A stretch of 64,000 nt of DNA, taken from the NCBI GenBank assembly GCA_022823185.1, contig JAJDXQ010000043.1:1-64000 (forward strand), written 5' to 3'. The stretch's first letter is position 1, and each line of letters begins with the position of its first letter. The stretch is from Caldilineaceae bacterium. Lineage in GTDB: Bacteria > Chloroflexota > Anaerolineae > Caldilineales > Caldilineaceae. Shown one piece after another: positions 8,981 through 17,348 of the stretch. Under the pieces are notes generated by a model, which had not been told where the DNA came from, ran no database searches, and was given only the letters and a program-made list of their open reading frames with translations. The translations under genes and the position numbers were made by a program.

Positions 8981-9697
8981 ATGTATGGAGGTTCTGGCGG
9001 ACGGGGCTGGAATGCCCTAACCCGCACGCAGCAGATCGCAATTGGGGTCGTAGGAATTCTGGTTTTGTATGCGCTGGTGTCCGGGGGTAGTTCCCTGGGG
9101 CGGATGGGCGATCCGCTCTGGCTGGTCGCGGTGGCGGTCATTGTTCTGGTTGCTTTGCCTGTTCATGAAATGGCGCATGCGGCGATGGCGGTCCAGTTGG
9201 GCGATCCCACGCCGCGCATGCAAGGGCGCTACACGTTCAATCCAGTTGCCCATATCGATCCGATTGGCGCGCTGTTGATTCTGTTTACGGGATTCGGCTG
9301 GGCCAAACCGGTGCAGTGGAACCCTGGCAACATCGATGTAGACGTGCGAGTGGGGACGATATTGGTGGCGGCGGCCGGCCCAGTGAGCAATCTGCTGCTG
9401 GCTGCGGTGGGGGTTTTCCTCATACCCTTCGCCGACGTCCCGGTGCTGGAGCGGTTCCTGAATTTCTTTGTCTGGATCAACACGCTGTTGTTTGTATTCA
9501 ATCTGATCCCGATTCCGCCGCTGGACGGCTCGCATATTCTGTTTGCGCTTTTGCCGGGAGATAATTTCGAGCTGCAGATGGCCCTGGGCCGCTTCGGCTT
9601 TCTGATTCTGCTGGCCGCGATCTACCTTGGCGGCGGCTTTATCACCGGCGTGGCCGGCCAGGTTGTCAGGTGGCTGTTCTTGGTTTTTGGGAGCTGA
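8981..9697 (+). CDS. Site-2-protease family (M50) zinc metalloprotease
   Basis: 238 residues and about six membrane segments. The zinc motif HEMAH is at 62-66, and the third ligand lies in PPLDGSH (Asp182), both inside hydrophobic stretches. This is a short, PDZ-less M50B type common in Chloroflexota and Firmicutes. Such enzymes cut within the membrane plane, often to release anti-sigma factors or clear signal peptides; the target here is unknown. The gene begins one base after the glycosyltransferase stop. The N-terminus is Gly-rich and likely cytoplasmic. Confidence 0.88.
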   Translation: MYGGSGGRGWNALTRTQQIAIGVVGILVLYALVSGGSSLGRMGDPLWLVAVAVIVLVALPVHEMAHAAMAVQLGDPTPRMQGRYTFNPVAHIDPIGALLILFTGFGWAKPVQWNPGNIDVDVRVGTILVAAAGPVSNLLLAAVGVFLIPFADVPVLERFLNFFVWINTLLFVFNLIPIPPLDGSHILFALLPGDNFELQMALGRFGFLILLAAIYLGGGFITGVAGQVVRWLFLVFGS

Positions 9698-9860
9698 AAC
9701 TGCAGTGATCAGTGGTCAGTGACTGAGGCGGTTGATTGGGGATAGGTGGTTGGACGGTTGTGGAGGGTTGATTTCCGGGCGGGGGGAGCGGCTCTGTTCA
9801 TTTTGGTGGGCGGCTATGATTGAGTATGATGGGGCGGCAGGAGTGGGGCTGGATTGACCG

Positions 9861-10463
9861 ATGCGGGGGACGGCCGGCAGAATTTTGCGTCGCGTACGCC
9901 AATTTACGCGGGGCATCACAGCTTCCGTTTCGGCTGAGGAACTGCAGCAGGCCGCCCGATTTCTCCCGCCCGCAGGGCTGGCCCGTTTCCGGCAGATGCC
10001 GGTGGACGCCCAGCGGCACAGCTTGAACGTTCTGAACAGTTTGCAGCGCGCGGGCTGGCGTGATTCCGATTTGGCGGCGGCGGCACTGCTGCATGATGCC
10101 GGCAAGTTGGCAGCGGCGGAGACCGGACTGACCTTCAACGCATGGGTGCGAACGGCGCTGGTGCTGCTGGACGCATTGGCTCCCAGTCTTGTTCTCCGTC
10201 TGACAGTTGACGATGCGGCCGGTGGTTGGCGGTATCTGTTGCACGTTCATCTGGCGCATCCGTGCATTGGGGCGCGTTGGGCCGAAGAAGATGGATGCAG
10301 CCCGCTTACCTGCTGGTTAATCGCTCATCATCAGGATAAAGCCGCTTTGTCGGACAGTTCATTCGAGAAGCCGCGATGGGGGGAGGGAGGCGCGCGGCAA
10401 GAGGCCGGGGAAGAACAGATGCGCCTGCTGAAGGTGCTGCAGTGGGCGGACAGCCAGAACTGA
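9861..10463 (+). CDS. HD-domain protein
   Basis: 200 residues. His53 (QRHSLNVL) and the doublet His78-Asp79 (LLHDAGK) match the metal-binding HD pattern of phosphohydrolases; a later HH pair (LIAHHQDK) may complete the site. Relatives hydrolyse nucleotides or cyclic dinucleotides, but this short single-domain version gives no clue to substrate. The N-terminal ~35 residues are basic. The ribosome site is weak. The gene stands alone between an intergenic stretch on each side, in the same direction as its neighbours. Confidence 0.75.
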   Translation: MRGTAGRILRRVRQFTRGITASVSAEELQQAARFLPPAGLARFRQMPVDAQRHSLNVLNSLQRAGWRDSDLAAAALLHDAGKLAAAETGLTFNAWVRTALVLLDALAPSLVLRLTVDDAAGGWRYLLHVHLAHPCIGARWAEEDGCSPLTCWLIAHHQDKAALSDSSFEKPRWGEGGARQEAGEEQMRLLKVLQWADSQN

Positions 10464-10669
10464 TCGCAACCCGCGTGACGTCTGGCGGACGGAAGCGGGA
10501 AACGCGGCGGCAGTATGCGCAGATTTCGACGACGGCGCAATTTGGTCTTGGCTGGGCCTCGTTGCCCTGTCAAAGACGGCGTTATTGGCGGCTTCAGATT
10601 GGCGTAAAGCCCGCGACGATATCACCATGCTTGCATGGAAGCGATTGACAACATTCAGGAAAGCAACCC

Positions 10670-11683
10670 ATGGCTGAGACGACAGCAAAAATCACAATCG
10701 TTGGATTGGATTTGATCGGAACCAGTATCGGTCTCTCTTTGCGCGAGAATGCGGGCAGCTACCAGGTGATCGGCCACGACCGCGAACCGACCCGAATGAA
10801 TGAGGCCAAACAGTTGGGCGCGATTGATTCGACCACCTGGAATCTGCATTCGGCGTGTGAGAACGCCAGCCTGGTTGTCGCGACCGAGCCACTGTCGGAG
10901 CTGCCGGAGTTTCTGCAGCAAATTCGTGAAGATGTCGCTGAGGGCGCGGTGATATTCGGGATTGGCCCGGTGATGCAGCCGGCGCTCGCGATTGCCGCCA
11001 ACAACCTGCCGGAGGGCATCCACTTTGTGGCGGGCCGCCCGGTTCACAGTGACCTCAGCAGCGAGCCGGAGCCGCGCAGCGAATTGTTCAAGGAGAGCAC
11101 TTTCTGCATTGGCGCGGGGACGCAGACCGAAAGCAGCGCGCTGGAACTGGTGAGCAATCTGTTGGCGCGGTTGGGCGCGAAGCCGCTCTACATCGATCCG
11201 CTGGAACATGACGGTATTGTGGCGGCGGTGGAACAGCTGCCGGAAATCCTGGCGGCGGCGCTATTTCAGGCGGTGCACGACGCCCCCGGTTGGAGTGAGA
11301 GCCAAAAGCTGGCCGGCCGCCGTTTTGCCCTCAGCACGGCTCTGGAGGCCAGCGCTGAGGAACTGGCTGCTTCGCTTTTCGCCAATCGGGAAACGATCTT
11401 GCAACGGTTGGACCAGCTTTCGGCGTTACTCGAGTCCTGGCGCGGCCATTTGAACGCTGAGGACGCCAAGCCGTTGGAGGAGGAGCTGGACGGATTGGTG
11501 CTGGGGCGGGCCAAGTGGGAGCGGGACGCCAAACTGCGTGATTGGGACCGTCTGACGGAGCCGACTTCACGCGAGGATTATGGCAGTTCGCTGGGCCAGA
11601 TGTTTTTCGGCAGTCTTTTTCGCGGGCGTGCGGGGCGCAGGGACCCTGGCCGCAGCGATCGAGGCGAAGAGTCGAAGCGATAG
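10670..11683 (+). CDS. Prephenate dehydrogenase-like protein with altered catalytic motif
   Basis: 337 residues. The N-terminal Rossmann domain begins ITIVGLDLIGTSIGLSL (GxxxxG at 12-17), and a helical dimerisation domain follows, as in TyrA. Family enzymes oxidatively decarboxylate prephenate or arogenate in tyrosine synthesis. The conserved GHPMAG block, whose His acts in catalysis, reads GRPVHSD here (122-128), so Arg123 replaces the His. The protein may use another substrate or be regulatory. The C-terminal ~40 residues are charged and low complexity. An AGGAA ribosome site lies eight bases before the ATG. No other aromatic genes are nearby. Confidence 0.68.
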   Translation: MAETTAKITIVGLDLIGTSIGLSLRENAGSYQVIGHDREPTRMNEAKQLGAIDSTTWNLHSACENASLVVATEPLSELPEFLQQIREDVAEGAVIFGIGPVMQPALAIAANNLPEGIHFVAGRPVHSDLSSEPEPRSELFKESTFCIGAGTQTESSALELVSNLLARLGAKPLYIDPLEHDGIVAAVEQLPEILAAALFQAVHDAPGWSESQKLAGRRFALSTALEASAEELAASLFANRETILQRLDQLSALLESWRGHLNAEDAKPLEEELDGLVLGRAKWERDAKLRDWDRLTEPTSREDYGSSLGQMFFGSLFRGRAGRRDPGRSDRGEESKR

Positions 11684-12177
11684 AGTTCGATATTGCGACG
11701 ATAGTCTGCGGATTTGCTTCGGCCTTAGGCGGCGTTTGGCTCGCTGCATGGCGAACCGGCCGAGCTCAGGACAGTTTCCTCTTTGTTTACGGCGACTCGC
11801 GGCGCTTCCGGCGACGTGGGTTGGCAGCCCTTTCAACATGCGGAGAAGATTGTCGGGCGGGGTCCGCTTCGCGCGCGCTGAGGGCCGGGAGACGGGGGCC
11901 GTGCGCCCGTCCGGGCTCGGGCACTCTGGTCCAAGGGAATCACAGCTGAACTTGGCGTTTTGAATGGGCCGCGCAGGGCGCCCACAAAGGCAACGCGAAC
12001 CGATTCTGGCAACCTCACGAGGGTATGTCGTTTGGGGAAGCAGTTGCCCCATCCTTGATCGGACTGTTGTTGACGACTCAACACACTTACACTAAACTTT
12101 GTTGTGATAGTGATGATTCACGCCCCTGATTTCGCGCATGACTGCGCAGCGTAATACGGAAGGAGCCGAGCAGAAAT
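11684..12177. other. Intergenic stretch without a recognised gene
   Basis: About 490 bases. Short frames on both strands give Arg/Pro/Ala-rich translations typical of shadow ORFs in GC-rich DNA. The last 100 bases before the secreted-protein gene are more AT-rich and probably carry its promoter, but no clean -35/-10 pair stands out. Confidence 0.45.
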
Positions 12178-13515
12178 ATGAAACGGAAACCTCTGTTGGC
12201 CTCTGTCACGATTGGACTGGCATTTGTGTTGGCTTTCGCGATGGGCTACACAAACACTCATGCGCAGGGGCAGTTTCCCGGCTACAAGTCTACAATTCAG
12301 ACCTACAATATGAGCGAATCCACCGCCAATATCATCCTGGCCTTCTACAGGCAGGACGGCAGCCTGGAGAAGACGCTGACCGACATCATCGAGCGCGATC
12401 GATCCAAGATCTATTTCACTCTGCCGGTTAATGAGGGCTTCAGCGGCTCGGTTGTCATCTCCTCGGATCAGCCTGTCGCCGCCCTCAGCAACATGATGAA
12501 CAGCGCGCTCTCGGCGGGCGGAACCTATGTGGGGCGCAGTGAAGGCAGCAGTACGGTCTATCTCCCGCTGCTGATGGCCAATGGGGCCGGCGGTTTCAAT
12601 AGCTGGTTTGCGTTGCAGAATCCGAATCCCACATCCACGAATGTGACGGTGAATTACAGTGACGGCATCACGACTTCGATCACGCTGGCGGCATACGCAT
12701 CGCACAATTTTTACCAGAAGCAGGAGCCGCACACGAGCAACCTCTTTGCTGCCGAAGTGACCAGCAACGAGCCTGTGGTCGTCGTCGCGTTCCTGGAGGA
12801 TTCGGCGTCGATGGCGGCCTACAACGGATTCGCCAGCGGAGCTGTCAGTCCGGCGATGCCTCTGGTGAACGCCAACAATAACGGCATCAATACGGAGATC
12901 CAGATACAGAATACAGGTGACAGCGAAACCAGTGTCACTGTGTCCTATCAGCCGTCGGCGGCGGGCAGCGCATGCGCGGAGACGCAGACGATCGCGGCCA
13001 ACCAGACGGTAACTTTCGCGCGCGACGCATTTCAGAGCGGCTCCAATTCCACGTGCGCGGGCGGCGAGCGATTCATCGGTTCCGGCTATGTCACGGCGAA
13101 CAGCGGCAGCCAACCTCTGGTCGCGGTTGTCACGCAGAGGTCCGGGAGCTCTCCACTGACGCAGCTCGCGGCCTACGGCAGTTTTGATCCTGATGATGCC
13201 ACACAGGCTGTGCGTCTGCCTGCGATCAATGACCGCAACGCGGGCTTCTTCACCAGTATTAATGTGATGAACGTAGGATCATCGGAGACGTCGGTGTCGT
13301 GCAGTTTCACCGACACGACGTACACGGTCAGCGGGACGCTGCAACCCAATGAGACGTTGACGGACCTGCAGGCGAATAAGATCCAGGACAGCTATGTGGG
13401 CAGCGCGACATGCACGGCTTCAACAGAGGGGGCCAAAATTGTGGCTGTTGTCAACCAGTTGAAGACGGGCTCAACGGACGACCAGTTCCAGGTTTACGAG
13501 GGGATCAATCAGTAG
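12178..13515 (+). CDS. Secreted beta-rich repeat protein, function unknown
   Basis: 445 residues. A signal peptide is evident (basic MKRK, hydrophobic core, cleavage probably after THAQ near residue 30). The mature part is rich in Ser, Thr, Asn and Val and is built from three or four loosely similar beta-sandwich-like segments. Each contains an LPLLMANGAGGFNS- or LVNANNNGINTE-like phrase and a later VTVNYSDG / VTVSYQPS strand. This resembles Ig/CARDB-like surface proteins of Chloroflexota, but I cannot name a family. Four Cys in the C-terminal half could form disulfides. GGAAGGAG lies 13 bases before the ATG. It is followed by a lipoprotein gene 60 bases on, so both may be displayed at the cell surface. 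Confidence 0.75.
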   Translation: MKRKPLLASVTIGLAFVLAFAMGYTNTHAQGQFPGYKSTIQTYNMSESTANIILAFYRQDGSLEKTLTDIIERDRSKIYFTLPVNEGFSGSVVISSDQPVAALSNMMNSALSAGGTYVGRSEGSSTVYLPLLMANGAGGFNSWFALQNPNPTSTNVTVNYSDGITTSITLAAYASHNFYQKQEPHTSNLFAAEVTSNEPVVVVAFLEDSASMAAYNGFASGAVSPAMPLVNANNNGINTEIQIQNTGDSETSVTVSYQPSAAGSACAETQTIAANQTVTFARDAFQSGSNSTCAGGERFIGSGYVTANSGSQPLVAVVTQRSGSSPLTQLAAYGSFDPDDATQAVRLPAINDRNAGFFTSINVMNVGSSETSVSCSFTDTTYTVSGTLQPNETLTDLQANKIQDSYVGSATCTASTEGAKIVAVVNQLKTGSTDDQFQVYEGINQ

Positions 13516-13575
13516 GGGGAGCAGGCGAGGAGCGTGAGGACGCGTTTCACACACGGCTGGTTGTGAAAGCGGCCC

Positions 13576-14064
13576 ATGAAACGGCAGGCGCATATTCTCA
13601 TAACGGTCCTATTGCTCCTGGGATGCAGGGCCGCTGCGTTCGAGAGCGCACGGACGGACGGGGAAGGGGCAGGGGACCCAACATCATCATCGCTTGAAGC
13701 CGCGGCCGGCGCCGGTTCTCTGACCGGCGCCCTGTTCTTGCGGACGGAGAACGGTCTGCAGCCGGTGGTGGATGTCAAGCTGGCGATCGGCGAAATCTTG
13801 AGCGATGATGAGGGCACTGAGCGGATTGTGGCGTACGATCCGTCGGCGGCGCCGGTCGCTTATACCGATGCAGACGGCCGCTTCATGTTCACCGACATCC
13901 AGGCGGGACGGTACGGCCTCATTCTGGACATGGTCATGGGTTCCTTCCTGTTGTACCAGGAGGGGACGGAGGACGCCATCCTCTTTAACATTACTGACGG
14001 TGAAACGACGGATCTAGGCAACCTCGAATATGCGACGTTGCCCTTGCCCCAGTCATACAGATGA
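13576..14064 (+). CDS. Putative lipoprotein with carboxypeptidase-regulatory-like fold
   Basis: 162 residues. The N-terminus MKRQAHILITVLLLLGC is a lipoprotein signal peptide with the lipobox LLGC, giving lipidated Cys17. After a low-complexity linker comes a domain with TDADGRFMFTDIQAGRYGLIL, the hallmark of carboxypeptidase-regulatory-like or prealbumin-like beta-sandwiches that sit on the cell surface. The role is unknown; these domains usually bind or scaffold. A terminator-like hairpin follows directly. It is likely co-expressed with the secreted protein upstream. Confidence 0.7.
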   Translation: MKRQAHILITVLLLLGCRAAAFESARTDGEGAGDPTSSSLEAAAGAGSLTGALFLRTENGLQPVVDVKLAIGEILSDDEGTERIVAYDPSAAPVAYTDADGRFMFTDIQAGRYGLILDMVMGSFLLYQEGTEDAILFNITDGETTDLGNLEYATLPLPQSYR

Positions 14065-14078
14065 TAGATGAGTGATTG

Positions 14079-14106
14079 CAGACGGCGTCCGGCCGTCTGT
14101 TATTGC
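14079..14106. terminator. Terminator between convergent genes
   Basis: CAGACGGC (14079-14086), five-base loop, GCCGTCTG (14092-14099): a perfect 8-bp stem followed by TTATTG. It lies between the lipoprotein gene and the convergent GNAT gene and is best oriented for the plus strand. Confidence 0.65.
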
Positions 14107-14936
14107 GCGGCGGAGCCGTCGACGAGCCAGGTTCCCATCCAGCAGATCTCATCAACGAAGCCCATACGGCGGTAGAACTGAACTGGTGAATCGGCTGGAT
14201 CAGTGGCGATCAGGAGAGATCGCTTTCCCAGCGCGTAGGTGTCAGCGAGCACGCGGGAAAGCAGTTGACGTGCGATGCCCTGATTGCGGAAAGGCGCACG
14301 CGTCGCCAAGTTGAAGATGTAGCGGTCGGGGCCTTCGTACCATCCGATGATCGCGGCGGCTTCGGCGCCGACACGGGCGACGAGGAAGGCCCCACCGGCA
14401 TTCAGCTCGGCCCGGCGATTCACTATTTCGGCCTCGATGGCCGCCGGGGCGGGTTCCTCTTCGCTGCCAGCAAATGCCTTTCGTTTTGTCACAACATAGT
14501 CGAGAAGGTTGGTGTGTGTGACCGGCTCCATCTGTGCTGGGCCGGGCTCGACTTTGGGAGGAACGCCGGTCTTGACGTGGGCGAGATAGAGCTTCGCCGG
14601 GCCGCGGGCGCAGCCGGCCTGTTCCAGCGCGGCGGACAGGCGCCTGTCGACGGCCTGGCCGTGGGTGAAGATGTGTACCTGGCGGCCGCCATAGAAGGCT
14701 TTCACGTCTTCGAGAAAGGCGCGCGTCTCTGCCGGGTCGAACGGTTCCAGGATGTGAATATCGCAGTAGCTGGTCTTGGAGTTGAGGCTGTAGTAGCCGA
14801 ATGGCCGCCGCGTCACGACCTTGCCCAGGGCTGGAAAGTCCTGGATGTACCAGGAGCGCACTTCCCGGACGAGGTGGTCGTGAGCGGGATGGCTGGTCAT
14901 ACGGGGGCTGCTGCGGCCCGCATGGATTCTGCCCAC
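14100..14936 (-). CDS. GNAT-family N-acetyltransferase
   Basis: 278 residues. The C-terminal half contains the GNAT core: FLVARVGAEAAAIIGW (beta4), TRAPFRNQGIARQLL (the R/Q-x-x-G-x-G/A acetyl-CoA loop, here RNQGIA) and VQFYRRMGF near the end. The N-terminal ~130 residues are a second, divergent GNAT-like half with no intact loop, a common two-lobed arrangement. The acceptor is unknown. A GTG start one base after the stop of the PhyH gene was used; ATG at 14900 is an alternative without a ribosome site. Probably co-transcribed with the PhyH gene. Confidence 0.8.
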   Translation of the reverse strand: MGRIHAGRSSPRMTSHPAHDHLVREVRSWYIQDFPALGKVVTRRPFGYYSLNSKTSYCDIHILEPFDPAETRAFLEDVKAFYGGRQVHIFTHGQAVDRRLSAALEQAGCARGPAKLYLAHVKTGVPPKVEPGPAQMEPVTHTNLLDYVVTKRKAFAGSEEEPAPAAIEAEIVNRRAELNAGGAFLVARVGAEAAAIIGWYEGPDRYIFNLATRAPFRNQGIARQLLSRVLADTYALGKRSLLIATDPADSPVQFYRRMGFVDEICWMGTWLVDGSAAQ

Positions 14937-14937
14937 G

Positions 14938-15804
14938 TCAGCCGGCCGGCTCCAGCGTCTCTTCCGCCTTGGGAAATGGGCTCAGCCCTGACGACCTTTC
15001 GGGGATATCCGCGGGCTGGGGCGGGAAGTCGGCGCAAAGTTCGCCGTTGCGCAGGATCCAATGGTATGGCTGCGGGAACTGGCGCTGGCGCGTGATTTGC
15101 GGCGTGGAGTAGACGCCGGCGATGGCGATGCGGCTGTTAGGGCTGGGGTTGGGCGGGCTGTAGTGGCAAATGGAGCTGTGCCAGCAGACGACGTCACCCG
15201 AATCCAACTCACAGTGTTCCACGCCGCTGTCGGCGATCATCTGGCGCACCCTTTCCCTGGGCAGTTCGCCATGGATGCTGTCGGCATAGAGGATGTGAGG
15301 GAAAATATCCTGTTTGTGGCTTCCGGGGATGAACTGCAGGCAGCCGTTTTCGGTCGTTGCCGGGTCCAGAGCCATCCAGAAATTGAACGGTTCGGTTTCG
15401 CCGTCGCGCCAGAGGCCGTTGTCCTGATGCCAGGGCGTGGCGCTGCCGGTACGGGCGGGCTTGACGAAACAGCTGCTGAACTTGAGGAAAATGTCATCGC
15501 CCAGGAAGTAGCGGCCAACGGAGGGCATCGTCTGACCGCCGTAGTAACTGTGCCAGATCAGAGGCAGGCGTGCGGAGAACCCGCTGAGCTTGCGGAAGCG
15601 GGCGGTGCGCGCCTGGGGTGAGTCACCCATGGGGTCCATGGGATCGTCGTCGGTTTTCAGGCCTGGGTCGGGGCGCAGAAGGAAATCTTTGATCACGCCC
15701 CGCATTTCGATGGCGTTGTCTCTGGGGATGGCGCCGCGGATGATGAAGTATCCTTTGGTCTGCCAGTCTTCCAATTGCTCCTTTGTTGGTTGCCAGTTGT
15801 TCAT
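14938..15804 (-). CDS. Phytanoyl-CoA dioxygenase (PhyH) family oxygenase
   Basis: 288 residues; an Fe(II)/2-oxoglutarate-dependent hydroxylase fold. The facial triad appears as HQD in TPWHQDNGLW and a distal His in the CWHSSICHYSPPN block; an Arg for 2-oxoglutarate follows (NSRIAI). The start at 15804 has AGGAGA nine bases upstream, while the longer frame to 15855 adds only unsupported residues. Such enzymes hydroxylate diverse small molecules and are abundant in marine and sponge-associated Chloroflexota (general knowledge). The substrate is unknown. Followed within one base by the GNAT gene. Confidence 0.87.
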   Translation of the reverse strand: MNNWQPTKEQLEDWQTKGYFIIRGAIPRDNAIEMRGVIKDFLLRPDPGLKTDDDPMDPMGDSPQARTARFRKLSGFSARLPLIWHSYYGGQTMPSVGRYFLGDDIFLKFSSCFVKPARTGSATPWHQDNGLWRDGETEPFNFWMALDPATTENGCLQFIPGSHKQDIFPHILYADSIHGELPRERVRQMIADSGVEHCELDSGDVVCWHSSICHYSPPNPSPNSRIAIAGVYSTPQITRQRQFPQPYHWILRNGELCADFPPQPADIPERSSGLSPFPKAEETLEPAG

Positions 15805-15867
15805 GGAGCTTCTCCTGCCATTGGCGGCCTGTTTGCAGCGAACAGCCGCCAGCAATGTCGATAGCGA

Positions 15868-17103
15868 CTAGGTGATCAGTCCTTTGGCGCGAAACGCGGT
15901 CGCCAGGCGGCGAATGCCTTCTTTGATTTCAGCGGCCTGGTTGTAACCGAAGCAGAGCCGGGCGCAGTTGGCGCCGGAAACGCCGTCGGGCGCGAAGTTT
16001 GGACCCGGGAGATAGCCGACGTCGTACTCTTCGAGAATGTCATCGCGCACTGCGGCCAGGTCGACGTGTTCGGGGAGTTGCAGCCAGATGAAGAGGCCGC
16101 CGTCCGGCCGGCTCCAGGTGGCGCCGCTGCCGCTGAAGTGTTCGTCGAGCGCAGCCAGAATGGCGTCGCGGCGTTCTTTCTGGATATCGTTGATTTCCTC
16201 GATGTGGCTGTAGAGATGGGTGGTGGAGAAGCGATGCACGGCCCAAGAGGCGAAGGTGTTCACGGAACCGCCGCTCTTTGCGCCGATCGCGTGTTCGAGG
16301 AAGGGCCGGGGCCCGGTCAGATAGCCGAGGCGCATACCGGGCGCGATGATCTTGGAAAAGGATGCGACGTAGAGGACGCGGCCGGTGTCGTCGAGAGAAT
16401 GGAGTGAGGTAACGTCGGAGCCATCGTATCGCAGGTCCACATAGCAGTCATCTTCGAGGATGGGCACGTCATACTTCTGTGAGAGGGCCACCAGCGCTTT
16501 GCGGCGGGCCAGGGTCATGGTCCAGCCCTGTGGATTCTGGAAGGTGGGCACGGTGTAGATCATCTTGGGGCGTTTGCCTTCGGCGCTGGCGGCGCGGATG
16601 GCCTCTTCGATGGCGTCCGGAATCATGCCCTCTTCGTCGGTGGCGACGCCGCGCAGGTCGGCGCGGAAACGGCGCAGCGTATTGAGCGTGCCGGCGTAGA
16701 CGAAATCTTCGGTCAGGACGACATCGCCGGGATCGAGGAGAGTTTCGGCGACCATGTGGATGGGCTGGCTGGAGCCGTCGGCGAGGATGATGTCGTCGGC
16801 GGTCACGTTGATCGCTCTGTCGCGTTGCAGCTTGGCCGCCACGAACTCTCGCAAAGGTGTGTAGCCCTGGGGATTGGCATAGAGAGAGAGATCTCCGCCT
16901 TCTTCATCCATCGCCTGTTTGAGGCCGTCGAGAAGGCCTGCCAGGGGCAGAGAGCCGGGGTCCGGATAGGCGACGGCAAAGTCGTAACGGCCGCGTTTTC
17001 CGCGCCCCAAGCCCTTGGGCTCCGCCGCGTTGCGGGCATACATGCCGGCCCAGGTGAACTGCTCTGCGGGGTCGCTGTTTGGGCGCTGGCTGGTGGTTGA
17101 CAT
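15868..17103 (-). CDS. PLP-dependent aminotransferase (2-aminoadipate transaminase-like, fold type I)
   Basis: 411 residues. Family marks: YANPQGYTPLREFVAAKL, PTFQNPQGWTM, DDCYVDLRYDG and the pyridoxal-lysine block SFSKIIAPGMRLGYL. These resemble LysN/MocR-type aminotransferase domains without the GntR DNA-binding part. The likely reaction is transfer of an amino group from an amino acid to a 2-oxoacid; substrate not determined. The ATG at 17103 has GGAG upstream, so the extra 65 residues of the open frame (to 17298) were rejected. It is divergent from the class III aminotransferase gene. Confidence 0.85.
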   Translation of the reverse strand: MSTTSQRPNSDPAEQFTWAGMYARNAAEPKGLGRGKRGRYDFAVAYPDPGSLPLAGLLDGLKQAMDEEGGDLSLYANPQGYTPLREFVAAKLQRDRAINVTADDIILADGSSQPIHMVAETLLDPGDVVLTEDFVYAGTLNTLRRFRADLRGVATDEEGMIPDAIEEAIRAASAEGKRPKMIYTVPTFQNPQGWTMTLARRKALVALSQKYDVPILEDDCYVDLRYDGSDVTSLHSLDDTGRVLYVASFSKIIAPGMRLGYLTGPRPFLEHAIGAKSGGSVNTFASWAVHRFSTTHLYSHIEEINDIQKERRDAILAALDEHFSGSGATWSRPDGGLFIWLQLPEHVDLAAVRDDILEEYDVGYLPGPNFAPDGVSGANCARLCFGYNQAAEIKEGIRRLATAFRAKGLIT

Positions 17104-17348
17104 GAGCGAATCTCCACTGTGGTGTGTTCGGGAGGTTGATGCGGATTGGAGTATGGAAAGAGTACCCGCCAACAGACAAAAAAGCAATTTTGAGGCCCCA
17201 CGCGCAGTTGTGTGGGCAGCCGGATGCTGCGATAATGCGGAACGGCTGTTTTGGTAGCCAGTTTTTGGTGAACGCCGCTCGTACAGTTGTACTGGCAAGG
17301 CGTGAGTTCTTTGGCTGGGTAATTATCAAGAGATGAGGAACGGGGCTG

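Noticed and set aside
11542..12052. Frames on both strands between the TyrA-like and secreted-protein genes
   Set aside because: Low-complexity Arg/Pro translations, no ribosome sites and overlap on both strands.
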